This document shows positions 35,015 through 43,696 of a stretch of DNA of 64,000 nucleotides, piece after piece. Every line of letters starts with the position of its first letter. The stretch's first letter is position 1. The position numbers were made by a program, and so were the translations under genes. The notes under the pieces were generated by a model. The model ran no database searches. It was not told the origin of the DNA and saw only the letters and a program-made list of their open reading frames with translations. Source of the DNA: Woeseiaceae bacterium (lineage in GTDB: Bacteria > Pseudomonadota > Gammaproteobacteria > Steroidobacterales > Woeseiaceae); contig JAJFKU010000023.1 in the NCBI GenBank assembly GCA_021773035.1, positions 124,001 to 188,000 of the forward strand, written 5' to 3'.

Positions 35015-36126
35015 AAGCCGCTCTTTACACGTGCATAGGCACGGGTCCTGACGCGCTCCTGTTTGGGGCTGGCTGATACTATCGGGTATAACAGCGCCCA
35101 GGTTTCTTCGTTTGGAAAGATAGCCTCGTTGTTGAATACGGCGGGGTTGATGAACTCCCATGATGCCCGGTTGGCATTCGCGTAGTTGACCGTATTCGCA
35201 ATATCGGCGGCAATATCCGGGCGCATCAGGAAATTGATGAATGTATAGGCGTTGTCCATATGCGGCGCATCGGCGGCGATGTACAGGCCGTCAACCCACA
35301 GGCCGGACCCTTCTTTCGGGACAGTGTACTGTATATCGATATCCAGGCCGGCTTCTGCTGCGCGCGCCGCAGCGGTCGCATAGTCTCCGGACCAGCTCAT
35401 GGCGACGCAAACTTCCTTGTTCGGCAGATCGGAGAGCATCTTGGTGTTACTGAAATAGCGGACATACGGCCGTATCTTCGCGAGCTGTGCTTCGGCGATC
35501 GCCAGGCTCTCATCGTCGACGGACTCTGGATCATGCCCGAGGTAAGCCAGCACCATCGGGAACAGGTCTGTGGGACCGTCGAGCAGGCTGACGCCGCAAT
35601 CGGCGAGTTTCGAGATGACCTCCGGGTCGAACAGAACGTCGGCGCTGTCCATGGGATGATCCGGCAGGCGTTGACGCACGAGCTCGACATTCCAGGCGTA
35701 GCCGGTGGTGCCCCAGTGATACGGAATGTTGTAGTCAAGGACGGCGTCGTAAACACCGATGCGCTGCAGCAGATCGGTGTCGAGGTTGCGATAATTGCTT
35801 AGTCTGCTTTTATCGATACTGTGAAACAGTCCGATAGGGGCAAGGCGGGAGGAAAATTGATTGCTGTGTACTATGACGTCGTAGCCGCTGTTGCCCGCCA
35901 GCAGTTTAACGTCGACGACTTCCGACGAGTCGTACATGTCGTAATTGACCTTGATACCGTACTCGGCTTCGAACTTCCGGATCGTGTCGGGAGCGATGTA
36001 GTCGGACCAGTTGTAGACGTTGACGACGTTGTTGTCGTCCGTGTCGATGCTGTTGTCGCTCCCGCAGGCGCCGACGAGCAAAAGGGCGCTGCCCAGGCCG
36101 GCGCAAAGCAGGAAGCCTCGAGTCAC
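35011..36126 (-). CDS. PotD/PotF-type substrate-binding lipoprotein
   Basis: This is a 371-residue solute-binding protein with lipoprotein signal FLLCAGLGSALLLVGAC (Cys21). The mature N-terminus shows the polyamine-binding family block VVNVYNWSDYIAPDTIRKFE and GYDVIVHSNQFSSRL, followed by a YHWGTTGYAWN segment equivalent to the PotF ligand-pocket region. PotF homologues use acidic and aromatic residues to bind putrescine. Which of these are conserved here needs structural alignment, so the ligand (polyamine or other methylated amine) is open. It overlaps the acyl-CoA dehydrogenase stop by 4 bp. Confidence 0.92.
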   Translation of the reverse strand: MTRGFLLCAGLGSALLLVGACGSDNSIDTDDNNVVNVYNWSDYIAPDTIRKFEAEYGIKVNYDMYDSSEVVDVKLLAGNSGYDVIVHSNQFSSRLAPIGLFHSIDKSRLSNYRNLDTDLLQRIGVYDAVLDYNIPYHWGTTGYAWNVELVRQRLPDHPMDSADVLFDPEVISKLADCGVSLLDGPTDLFPMVLAYLGHDPESVDDESLAIAEAQLAKIRPYVRYFSNTKMLSDLPNKEVCVAMSWSGDYATAAARAAEAGLDIDIQYTVPKEGSGLWVDGLYIAADAPHMDNAYTFINFLMRPDIAADIANTVNYANANRASWEFINPAVFNNEAIFPNEETWALLYPIVSASPKQERVRTRAYARVKSGL

Positions 36127-37283
36127 ATTTCGTCCAAACCGCGCTTTAAAAGCGATCTGGCGATTATAAGACGTTGCACCTCACTTGTACCTTCCCAAAT
36201 GCGATCGACACGCAATTCGCGGAAAAAACGTTCGGCGACGTTCTCACGCATATAGCCGCGACCGCCGAATATCTGCACGGCCCTGTCAGCAACGCGGTTT
36301 GCCATCTCGGAGACATACAGCTTGACCATCGAGCAGCGGCTGTGCAGCGCCTTGACGTCCTCGCCGCGGTCGCAGGCGCGCGCAGCGTCGTAAGTCATCA
36401 GGCGTGCGGCATACAGTTCTGTTGCGCTGTCGGCGAGCATGAACTGAATGATCTGTTTCTCGCTGAGTGGCAGCCCGCCAACGGCACGTCCGTTTGCGAA
36501 CGCCATGGCCTCTTCAATCAATCGTGCCGCCGCACCGCAACAGCGTGCACCTATCATCAGCCGTTCATGCCGAAACCAGCTGTGCGTGTAGGCCATGCCG
36601 TCGCCGGGCCGGCCTACACGCTGTGCGACCGGGATACGGACATTCTTGAATCGATAGGTCGGGTGGTGAGCAGCATAGCTGTGCGTAAATTTCGGTGTGG
36701 CCGTGATTCTGATCCCCGGCGTTTCCTGATCGACCAGGAACAGGGCGTCGTCGTTCTCTTCGGGAAGACGCGCCTGAAACCAGAAAAAGTCCGCCAGATT
36801 GCCGCTGGTGACGTACCACTTTTCTCCGTTCAGGACGTAGTCATCGCAGTCTTTGACTGCGGTGGCCTCGAGGCCCGACAGGTCGGAGCCGGGACCCGCC
36901 TCAGTAATGGCGTAGCAGTCCTTTTTTTCACCACGCATCATCGGTAGCACGTACTTCTCCAGCTGTGCGTCGCTACAGGCGTCGAACATCCATTGCTGTG
37001 GCTCGGAAAAACACCATGATAAGGCGTTGGTGATACGGCCAAGCTGCTCCCAGATCGCAACCTGAGACTCCAGCGGCAACTCCCGGCCACCATGACTGCG
37101 TGGTACATCTATTTCGGCAAAGCCAAGCTCCAGGGCCCGCTTTTTATTTCGCTGTGTGATGTCCTGCGGCAGATCGCCGTCGTTGAGTTCCGCTTCGACC
37201 TCGTGCGGTTGCAGATACTCGTCCGCGTAGGCGCGCGCGATGTCCTGCCACTTACGGGCGTCTTCGCTGATCTCGATTTTCAA
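36123..37283 (-). CDS. Acyl-CoA dehydrogenase
   Basis: This protein has 386 residues from TTG 37283, in a TTGA overlap with the TetR gene stop; the longer reading would lie inside the TetR gene. It shows the ACAD motifs CYAITEAGPGSDLSGLEATA (FAD/substrate), ADFFWFQARLP and RFKNVRIPVAQRVG. The C-terminal block IFGGRGYMRENVAERFFREL is followed by IWEGTSEVQRL, whose Glu364 is the expected catalytic base. It oxidises an acyl-CoA to the enoyl-CoA with electrons to ETF. Its place between a BetI-like regulator and a Pot-like importer suggests that the imported amine's carbon skeleton reaches an acyl-CoA. No ETF or enoyl-CoA hydratase gene is present in the window. Confidence 0.92.
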   Translation of the reverse strand: MKIEISEDARKWQDIARAYADEYLQPHEVEAELNDGDLPQDITQRNKKRALELGFAEIDVPRSHGGRELPLESQVAIWEQLGRITNALSWCFSEPQQWMFDACSDAQLEKYVLPMMRGEKKDCYAITEAGPGSDLSGLEATAVKDCDDYVLNGEKWYVTSGNLADFFWFQARLPEENDDALFLVDQETPGIRITATPKFTHSYAAHHPTYRFKNVRIPVAQRVGRPGDGMAYTHSWFRHERLMIGARCCGAAARLIEEAMAFANGRAVGGLPLSEKQIIQFMLADSATELYAARLMTYDAARACDRGEDVKALHSRCSMVKLYVSEMANRVADRAVQIFGGRGYMRENVAERFFRELRVDRIWEGTSEVQRLIIARSLLKRGLDEM

Positions 37284-37918
37284 CGCCTGACAGCCGGAAA
37301 ATGCTTTGGAAAAACACAGCGCAGGTATTCGTCGATTGAGTCCATGGCTTTGCGGCGATTGAATAATTTCGGACTGACCAGGCAAGACAGCCATAAACCG
37401 TTTGTCATAGACGTAAGAACAGTGGCGACCCCTGCCCCGGTGACCTCCTGGTAGCGTCCGTCGGCAACGAGTTCATCGCAGAGGCGTTCGGTGACCGCGT
37501 CGTAGTATTCGTCGGACTCCTCGCAGATGCTGCGGTAAGCGGGCCGCCATTTTACTTCTCCCCAGAAAGCGAACCAGACGGCGATCTTGCGGCGATCGCA
37601 GATAGCAGGGCTCAGGTCGAGTTTCATCAGGGCGCGTAACTTGTCGGCTGCAGCGGGTCCGGATATTTTCAGAACGCGATCAAACTGGGTTCTGTATTCG
37701 TCGGAGAGGTGGCGCAAGGCTTCGCTGAGCAGATTGTCTTTACTTTCGAAGTGCAGGTTGATGATGCCCTGGGAGAGGCCTGCCTCGCTCGCCACATCAC
37801 CGGTTGTCGTACTGCCAATACCTTTGCGGGCGATGCACTTGACCGCCGCGGCGATCAGCTGCTGTCGTCGTAGTTTGCGGTTTGCTGTGCGCTTGCTGCT
37901 TTTTTCTATGGTCGCCAT
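37280..37918 (-). CDS. BetI-like TetR-family repressor
   Basis: This protein has 212 residues from ATG 37918; the longer reading from 37957 starts inside the operator palindrome. The N-terminal TetR HTH comprises RRQQLIAAAVKCIARKGIGS, then TTTGDVASEAGLSQGIINLH and FESKDNLL. The ligand domain contains WFAFWGEVKWRPAYRS and MTNGLWLSCL, which closely follow the pattern of the choline-responsive repressor BetI. The gene starts the transporter operon and lies beside a perfect palindrome at 37938-37957 in the divergent promoter. It probably represses both divergent operons until the amine substrate or an intermediate binds. Ligand assignment to a choline/betaine-like amine is inference. Confidence 0.88.
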   Translation of the reverse strand: MATIEKSSKRTANRKLRRQQLIAAAVKCIARKGIGSTTTGDVASEAGLSQGIINLHFESKDNLLSEALRHLSDEYRTQFDRVLKISGPAAADKLRALMKLDLSPAICDRRKIAVWFAFWGEVKWRPAYRSICEESDEYYDAVTERLCDELVADGRYQEVTGAGVATVLTSMTNGLWLSCLVSPKLFNRRKAMDSIDEYLRCVFPKHFPAVRR

Positions 37919-37937
37919 TTTAGAAGTATGCCATAAT

Positions 37938-37957
37938 ATGAATGAATACTCATTCAT
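37938..37957. promoter_or_regulatory. TetR-type operator palindrome between divergent operons
   Basis: ATGAATGA (37938-37945) and TCATTCAT (37950-37957) form a perfect inverted repeat around ATAC, 20 bp overall. The shape (ATGAATGA-N4-TCATTCAT) is typical of TetR/AcrR-family operators. It lies 19 bp upstream of the BetI-like gene start and 24 bp upstream of the aminotransferase start, so one bound repressor could block both promoters. Confidence 0.85.
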
Positions 37958-37981
37958 TTTTTATCGTTTACGGAGATCTGC

Positions 37982-39325
37982 ATGCGCAGCCTGTCGCGCT
38001 CCAACGCCCATTTTAAGAATGCGAACACGAAAATGCCACTCGGCGTTTCGTCGAACTTCCGCTATTGGGGGGACGACAAAACGATCTACATCGATCACGG
38101 CAAAGGCGGGCGCATCCGGGATATCGATGGCAACGAATACATCGACTATCGTCTCGCTTACGGGCCGATTATTCTCGGTTACGGTGACGAGCGCGTCGAC
38201 GAAGCCGCGAGACAGGGGATGAGTGTCGGTGGTGTGTTTGCCCTGTCAACAGAGCTCGAATACGAAGTCGCGTGCCGCATCAGCAAGATGGTGGCGGCCG
38301 CCGAACTGGTGCGTTTTTCAAACTCGGGAACGGAAGCCGTCATGGCAGCGTTGCGCGTGGCGCGCGCCTTTACAGGCAAAGACGGGCACGTAGTAATGGA
38401 GGGTGGTTACCACGGCGTCTTCAGCGAAGTGATGTGGTATTCCGAGGTGGAAGACTGGACGCCCGGACAGGGTGCGCCGCAGGTACTGCCCTACGGAGAG
38501 GGTGTGCCGGCATTGACCAGGCAGTTGTTCCACTCGGTGCCGATGAACGATGCAAATGCACTTGAAGACCTGCTCAAGGCAAAGCACAACGATATCGGCG
38601 CTTTCCTGATCGAACCGATCATGGGTAATTGCTGTGGCATCAAAGCCGACGCGCAGTATATGAAGGATGTACGCGAGATTTGCGATCGCTACGACGTACT
38701 GATGATCGTCGATGAGGTAAAGACTGGTTTCCGGGTTGCTAAAGGCGGTGTGCAGGAGTTGTATGATATCAAGGCTGATCTCTGCACTTTCGCGAAAGCA
38801 ATTGGCAACGGTTATCCGCTGTCGGTGCTCGCCGGCCGCGAGGACGTCATGCGTCACATTGGAGACGGGGTCGTTCATGGCGGGACCTTCACCGCCCACT
38901 CCGTGTCCCTTGCGGCAGCGGCAAAAACTCTGGAAATTCTCGACGAAACGACGGCACTGGCCGATATCGAAAGTTATGGTCTGAAGTTGCAGGCCGGTTT
39001 AAGTACGATTCTTGAGCGCCGTGGCATTGCGCATTGTTTTTCCGGTCATCCGTCGTTGATGGGTCTGTTTTTCGCGGACACCGTGCCGAGCAATTATCGA
39101 GAATGGATTCACTCCGACTATGCGTTCTATGACGCACTTGCTCCAGAGCTTCACGAACTCGGCATTCTCGTCGAGCCCGACTCGCGGGAGCCGTGGTTTT
39201 TATGCGAGTCTCACAATGTGGAATGTCTGCAGGAAACGCTGGACAAATTTGAACGCGCGGTGGACATTACGCTGCCAAAACTAAAGCAAAAAGCAGTCGC
39301 CGCCGGAGGGCCGATACACCGATGA
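37982..39325 (+). CDS. Class III PLP aminotransferase (GSA-aminotransferase-like)
   Basis: This is a 447-residue fold-type I aminotransferase. Ser/Gly-rich phosphate binding is at FSNSGTEAVMAALRVARAF (112-130), the cofactor Asp is Asp244 (MIVDEVKTGF), and the PLP lysine is Lys272 in TFAKAIGNGYP. The style is that of glutamate-1-semialdehyde-mutase-like enzymes, but the context is catabolic: it heads an operon with two flavoproteins and a GcvT-like protein and is divergent from a BetI-like repressor. It probably transaminates an amine or amino acid formed from the imported substrate. It overlaps the first flavoprotein gene by 4 bp. The HemL assignment is rejected because of context. Confidence 0.88.
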   Translation: MRSLSRSNAHFKNANTKMPLGVSSNFRYWGDDKTIYIDHGKGGRIRDIDGNEYIDYRLAYGPIILGYGDERVDEAARQGMSVGGVFALSTELEYEVACRISKMVAAAELVRFSNSGTEAVMAALRVARAFTGKDGHVVMEGGYHGVFSEVMWYSEVEDWTPGQGAPQVLPYGEGVPALTRQLFHSVPMNDANALEDLLKAKHNDIGAFLIEPIMGNCCGIKADAQYMKDVREICDRYDVLMIVDEVKTGFRVAKGGVQELYDIKADLCTFAKAIGNGYPLSVLAGREDVMRHIGDGVVHGGTFTAHSVSLAAAAKTLEILDETTALADIESYGLKLQAGLSTILERRGIAHCFSGHPSLMGLFFADTVPSNYREWIHSDYAFYDALAPELHELGILVEPDSREPWFLCESHNVECLQETLDKFERAVDITLPKLKQKAVAAGGPIHR

Positions 39326-40938
39326 AAACCTATGACGCCATCGTCGTCGGAGCCGGACATAACGGTCTGACGAACGCCGCATTTCTGGCGAAGGCAGGAC
39401 TCGATGTGGTTTGCGTGGAGAAGAACGACTACATCGGCGGGGCTGCCGTCAGTCGCAATCTCTACGAGGACTGGTGGTACTCGAACTGTTCCTACGTCTG
39501 CAGTCTGTTGCGCCCCGAAATCTATCGTTCGCTGGAACTGCATAAACACGGCCTGCAGGTAACGCCTTACGGCGGTTCTGTGCAGTTCATGGAAAATGGC
39601 GACTACTACGGCTCGTACCATGACCATGAGGCAGCGTATCGGGAGATGGCGCGTTTTTCCCGTCACGATGCGGATGCCTACAAACGCTATTCAGCGGACA
39701 CGATGCGGCAGTGTCGTTTCATTCGCGACTTCCTGCTGAGTACCGCGCCCGATCCAACATCCTTCCGGCCAAAAGACCTGCTGGAGCTTGCCCGCATCGG
39801 TGGCAAGTTCATGGAGATGGGCGAGGATCGTATGTACGACACGATTCGCTTCTGGACGATGAGTGTCGCCGAATACCTGGATGGGTATTTCGAGACAGAC
39901 GTTATCAAAACGGCGATGTCCGGCAGCGGCATTATTGGCACGGCGCTGGGGATTCACTCACCCGGCACGGCTTATGTCCTGCTGCATCACTACATGGGCG
40001 ACGTCGACAACAATGTCGGTTCGTGGGGCTTCGCACGCGGCGGCATGGGTGCGGTGTCGAACGCCATCGCCGGCGCGCTCCAGGCTGCCGGCGGAGAGAT
40101 ACGCACCGACGCCGGTGTCGAGAAGATCATCGTCAAGAACGGCAAGACCAGCGGCGTTGCACTGGAGAACGGCGACGAAATCCATGCCAAGGTAGTTGTC
40201 TCCGCCATGGACGTAAAACGCACCTATCTCAAGTGTATGGACAAGAGCGACCTGCCCGAGAAATTCCACCACAGGATTGAGAATTTCAAGATTCGCGGTT
40301 CGTCCGGCAAGGTCAACATTGCACTTGACGGCATGCCCACATTCCCGGCTTTGCCGGAAGGCAGCTCGCTGTATCACAGCGACATGCACTTCATCGACTC
40401 CATGGAGCGCATGGAGCGCGCCTACGACGACTGGAAAGACGGCCGCTGGTCGGAAGACCCTTACATCGACATGGTGATTCCAACGCTTAACGATCCGACC
40501 ATGGCGCCACCGGGTAAACACTTCATGAGTTGTTTCGTGCAGTACTGCCCGCACAAGATCGAAGGTCGCGACTGGACCAGCGCCGAAAAAGACGCCTTCG
40601 GTCAAACCGTCATCAACCAGATCGCAAACTACAGTCCCGACTTCAAGGACCTGATTCTGCACGCTGAGATTCGGACACCCGAGGATATCGAAGCGGAAAT
40701 CGGCATTACCGAGGGCAATATTTTCCACGGCGAGCTGACTATGGATCAACTGCTTTTTAATCGCCCGATTCCGGGTTATGCACAATACCGCGGTCCGGTC
40801 GCAGGACTGTATATGTGCGGTTCGAGTACGCATCCGGGCGGCGGCGTAATGGCGGCACCGGGAGCCAATGCGGCCAGGGAGATTCTCAGCGATCTCAAAC
40901 GCCCCAACACCGTACCGCAAAGCTTTGGGGACGATTGA
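39322..40938 (+). CDS. Phytoene dehydrogenase-like FAD oxidoreductase, copy 1
   Basis: This is a 538-residue flavoprotein. The dinucleotide motif YDAIVVGAGHNGLTNAAFLA is at the N-terminus. The second FAD block near the C-terminus (GLYMCGSSTHPGGGVMAAPG) and GNIFHGELTMDQLLFNRP place it in the PYROXD2/phytoene-dehydrogenase-like family rather than true carotenoid desaturases. Substrates of bacterial members are mostly unknown, and amine or ring oxidation is plausible. It is the second gene of the plus-strand operon and is followed by a paralogue 5 bp downstream. A third relative lies at 52183. Confidence 0.87.
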   Translation: MKTYDAIVVGAGHNGLTNAAFLAKAGLDVVCVEKNDYIGGAAVSRNLYEDWWYSNCSYVCSLLRPEIYRSLELHKHGLQVTPYGGSVQFMENGDYYGSYHDHEAAYREMARFSRHDADAYKRYSADTMRQCRFIRDFLLSTAPDPTSFRPKDLLELARIGGKFMEMGEDRMYDTIRFWTMSVAEYLDGYFETDVIKTAMSGSGIIGTALGIHSPGTAYVLLHHYMGDVDNNVGSWGFARGGMGAVSNAIAGALQAAGGEIRTDAGVEKIIVKNGKTSGVALENGDEIHAKVVVSAMDVKRTYLKCMDKSDLPEKFHHRIENFKIRGSSGKVNIALDGMPTFPALPEGSSLYHSDMHFIDSMERMERAYDDWKDGRWSEDPYIDMVIPTLNDPTMAPPGKHFMSCFVQYCPHKIEGRDWTSAEKDAFGQTVINQIANYSPDFKDLILHAEIRTPEDIEAEIGITEGNIFHGELTMDQLLFNRPIPGYAQYRGPVAGLYMCGSSTHPGGGVMAAPGANAAREILSDLKRPNTVPQSFGDD

Positions 40939-40943
40939 AGACA

Positions 40944-42488
40944 ATGGACAATAAATTCGATGCGATAGTTGTAGGGGCAGGGCATAACGGTCTCGTGTGT
41001 GCTGCATTGCTTGCCAAGGCAGACAAGAGAGTGTTGGTCCTGGAAGCCAACGACCAGGTGGGCGGTGCCGCCATAACGCGCGAGTTCGCCGAAGGGTATT
41101 CCGTGTCGGCGTGCGCGCACCTGCTGTACCAGTTGCAGCCCGAGGTTCGTAAAGACCTGAAGATTTCGACGCGCCTTGCGTCTGAAGATATGACCACGAT
41201 CGCGTTGGCCGATGATGGTAATCACTTGCGCCTGACGACTGACAGCGTAAGCGGCGTTTCCGATGAAGACGCTGAGCAGTATCGCCGTTTTCGAAAGCGC
41301 ATGACCCGTTTCTCCGACCTGCTGCGAAAGTACCTGAACAAGCCGCCGCCGCGACTGGGGACGAAAGACTTCAAGGACCTTGTTACTCTCGGCCAACTCG
41401 GCCTGGACCTCAGGATGCTGGGGAAAGAGGAAATGCAGGAGTTCCTGCGCCTCATCGGCATGAATATTCATGACGAAGTAACGGAGCGCTTCGAGAGCTC
41501 GCTGCTTAAGGGCGCTATCAGCCTGGACGCCGTACTTGGGACGCATCTTGGTCCGCGTTCGCCGAATACGATCATGACTTACCTGTATCGCCTTGCCGGC
41601 GACCACGGTCGCAGTGGTGTTCCGGCCGGTGGCATGGGCAGCGTCAGCAATGAGCTGGCGGCCGCGGCACGCGGCGCGGGCGTAACGATACGCACGGCTA
41701 TGCCGGTCAAGCGTATCGTGATTGAAAACGGCCGCGCGACCGGCGTGGAAACCGAGTCCGGTGAACGCTTTGAAAGCTTTACGGTCGTATCCAACGCCGA
41801 CCCAAAGCGAACCGTCATGGAGCTTGTTGGCGCACAACACGTCGAGACCGGGTTCACGCGCCGGATTCATCACCTCAGAGCCAAGGGAAATGCGGCGAAG
41901 CTGCACCTGGCACTGGATGGACTGCCGACGATTGCAGGCCTGTCCAAAAAAGACTACGCCGAACGGATTGTTATCGCACCCGACGAGCACTACGTGGAGC
42001 GCGCCTTCAATCCGGCGAAGTACGGCGAGAGTTCGCCGGATCCGGTTATCGAAATGACGTTCCCGAGTTTTCGTGATGAAACGCTGGCACCGACCGGCAA
42101 GCACGTTATGTCGGCTGTTGTGCAATACGCGCCCTACAGCCTGAAGGGCGGCTGGAGCGCTACGGCAAAAGCCGAATTTGAGGCGGCGGTCGTCAGAACC
42201 ATCGAGCGTTACGCGCCGGATATTGCTGAACGCATCACGGCGAGCGAATTGCTGACGCCGGCCGATATCGAGCGTGAGTTTCATATCACCGGGGGGCACT
42301 GGCACCACGCCGAGCTCACACTGGATCAATTCCTGTTCGTTCGCCCCGTCAGCAGTGCCGCCCAGTACAGCATGCCCGTCGATGGCCTGTTCTTGTGCGG
42401 CGCAGGGACTCATCCGGGCGGCGGTGTCAGCGGTGCCGCGGGGCGCAACGCCGCGCGGACCATCCTGAACGGGGAGAAAGCAGCATGA
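40944..42488 (+). CDS. Phytoene dehydrogenase-like FAD oxidoreductase, copy 2
   Basis: This protein has 514 residues from ATG 40944, 5 bp after the stop of copy 1; the longer reading runs into that gene. FAD motif FDAIVVGAGHNGLVCAALLA is N-terminal, and GLFLCGAGTHPGGGVSGAAG is near the C-terminus. GGHWHHAELTLDQFLFVRPV is equivalent to the GNIFHGELTMDQ block of copy 1. It is clearly paralogous but well diverged, so the two may form a heterodimer or catalyse successive oxidations. It overlaps the GcvT-like gene by 4 bp. A long open frame on the opposite strand (40776-42413) has no domain and is rejected. Confidence 0.87.
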   Translation: MDNKFDAIVVGAGHNGLVCAALLAKADKRVLVLEANDQVGGAAITREFAEGYSVSACAHLLYQLQPEVRKDLKISTRLASEDMTTIALADDGNHLRLTTDSVSGVSDEDAEQYRRFRKRMTRFSDLLRKYLNKPPPRLGTKDFKDLVTLGQLGLDLRMLGKEEMQEFLRLIGMNIHDEVTERFESSLLKGAISLDAVLGTHLGPRSPNTIMTYLYRLAGDHGRSGVPAGGMGSVSNELAAAARGAGVTIRTAMPVKRIVIENGRATGVETESGERFESFTVVSNADPKRTVMELVGAQHVETGFTRRIHHLRAKGNAAKLHLALDGLPTIAGLSKKDYAERIVIAPDEHYVERAFNPAKYGESSPDPVIEMTFPSFRDETLAPTGKHVMSAVVQYAPYSLKGGWSATAKAEFEAAVVRTIERYAPDIAERITASELLTPADIEREFHITGGHWHHAELTLDQFLFVRPVSSAAQYSMPVDGLFLCGAGTHPGGGVSGAAGRNAARTILNGEKAA

Positions 42489-43684
42489 ACACGCAGGCGC
42501 CAGTGCACCAGGGTCGACTCAAATCGCCATTCTACTCGCGAATCGAACCACTCGATTTCCTCAACGAGTGGCATGAGTGGAAGGGATATTCGAGCGCGGA
42601 TTCGCTGTATTGCGCGGATCTTGAGTATTTTGCCATTCGCAACGCGACGGCGGTTTTCGATCTGACGCCAATGACGAAGTACCGTATCAGCGGCCCGGAT
42701 GCACTCGATTATCTGAACCGGCTGGTCACGCGCGACATGGCGAAGGTAAAACCGGGACGCGTTGCCTACGCGGTCTGGTGCGACGACCAGGGCCAGGTTA
42801 TCGATGACGGTACGATCTTCCACCTGCGCGAGGGCGAGTATCGATTGTGTTCCCAGGAGCGACACTTCGCCTGGCTGCAAGCGTCTGCACTCGGCTTCGA
42901 TGTCAGCATTACCCATGAGACAGAGGATGTCGCTGCGCTAGCGGTACAGGGCCCGACATCGTTCAGTACGTTGAGCAATATGGGGCTGGAGGGCCTGGGC
43001 GAACTGAAACCGTTCGGGCTGACGCATTTCGATTTTCAGGGCACGGAGCTGATGGTATCGCGCACCGGTTTTACCGGCGATCTGGGCTACGAGCTGTGGA
43101 TAGATCCGGATAAAGCCGAGGCGCTTTGGGACGCGCTGTTTGCGGCGGGCGAGCTGTATGGAATTCGTGCTATAGGAACGCATGCGTTGGAACTGTCCCG
43201 TATCGAGGCCGGTTTTCTCGCCGCCTACATGGAGTTCCTGCCGGCCGACGAGACCGTTCGAACCGGGCGCTCACGATCGCCGCTCGAACTCGGCCTGAAC
43301 TGGCTGGTCGATTTCAAGAAACCCAATTTCAACGGACGGCGTGCGCTGGCTGAAGAAAGGCGTAACGGTTCTGCCTGGCAGTTGGTGAAACTGGATATCG
43401 AAGGTAACAAACCCGCTCACAATTCCTATATCTTCGCAAAAGAGAAAGGCAACAAGAGCGAAATCGGTTTCGTGACGTCCGCTGCCTGGTCACCGATTTG
43501 TAAACAGAACGTCGCGCTTGGCACCGTGCGTGCGCCGCACGGCAAACCGGGCGATACTGTCTGGGTGGAAATCTACTACCAGCGTGAAATGCACTGGAAC
43601 CGGCAGATGGCGAAGGCGTCGGTCGTCGATAAACCGTTCTGGTTCCCGCCGCGGCGCGGTGCCACACCGCCGGGGCCGTATTAA
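42485..43684 (+). CDS. GcvT-like aminomethyltransferase
   Basis: This protein has 399 residues from ATG 42485 (ATGA overlap). It belongs to the glycine-cleavage T-protein/DmdA/sarcosine-dehydrogenase C-domain superfamily, with FDLTPMTKYRISGPDALDYL, VAYAVWCDDQGQVIDDGTIF, a folate-binding MVSRTGFTGDLGYELWI and GTHALELSRIEAGF. These proteins pass a C1 unit from a methylated or aminomethyl substrate to tetrahydrofolate. In this operon it probably takes methyl groups from the substrate oxidised by the flavoproteins. It is not a housekeeping GcvT, since no gcvH or gcvP lies nearby. DmdA-like DMSP demethylation is an alternative, but there is no supporting gene set. Confidence 0.87.
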   Translation: MNTQAPVHQGRLKSPFYSRIEPLDFLNEWHEWKGYSSADSLYCADLEYFAIRNATAVFDLTPMTKYRISGPDALDYLNRLVTRDMAKVKPGRVAYAVWCDDQGQVIDDGTIFHLREGEYRLCSQERHFAWLQASALGFDVSITHETEDVAALAVQGPTSFSTLSNMGLEGLGELKPFGLTHFDFQGTELMVSRTGFTGDLGYELWIDPDKAEALWDALFAAGELYGIRAIGTHALELSRIEAGFLAAYMEFLPADETVRTGRSRSPLELGLNWLVDFKKPNFNGRRALAEERRNGSAWQLVKLDIEGNKPAHNSYIFAKEKGNKSEIGFVTSAAWSPICKQNVALGTVRAPHGKPGDTVWVEIYYQREMHWNRQMAKASVVDKPFWFPPRRGATPPGPY

Positions 43685-43696
43685 GCGGAACGCTCA

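Noticed and set aside
37982-39325. Calling the aminotransferase HemL (glutamate-1-semialdehyde mutase).
   Set aside because: It sits in a catabolic operon beside a BetI-like repressor and no tetrapyrrole genes are nearby.
39958-41007. A 349-codon minus-strand open frame across the copy 1/copy 2 junction.
   Set aside because: Overlaps two recognised genes and has no recognisable sequence feature.
40776-42413. A 545-codon open frame on the minus strand opposite copy 2 of the phytoene-dehydrogenase-like gene.
   Set aside because: No domain, no signal or ribosome site, and it is the complement of a clear flavoprotein gene; long antisense frames are common in GC-rich DNA.
39322-42488. Calling the phytoene-dehydrogenase-like genes carotenoid desaturases (CrtI).
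   Set aside because: They carry the THPGGG/HGELTMDQ blocks of the PYROXD2-like group, and no crtB, crtY or other carotenoid gene is present.
42485-43684. Calling the GcvT-like gene a DMSP demethylase (DmdA).
   Set aside because: No DmdB/C/D-type neighbours beyond a generic CoA synthetase and ACAD, and the Rieske/BetI/Pot-like context points to a betaine-type amine instead. Not excluded.
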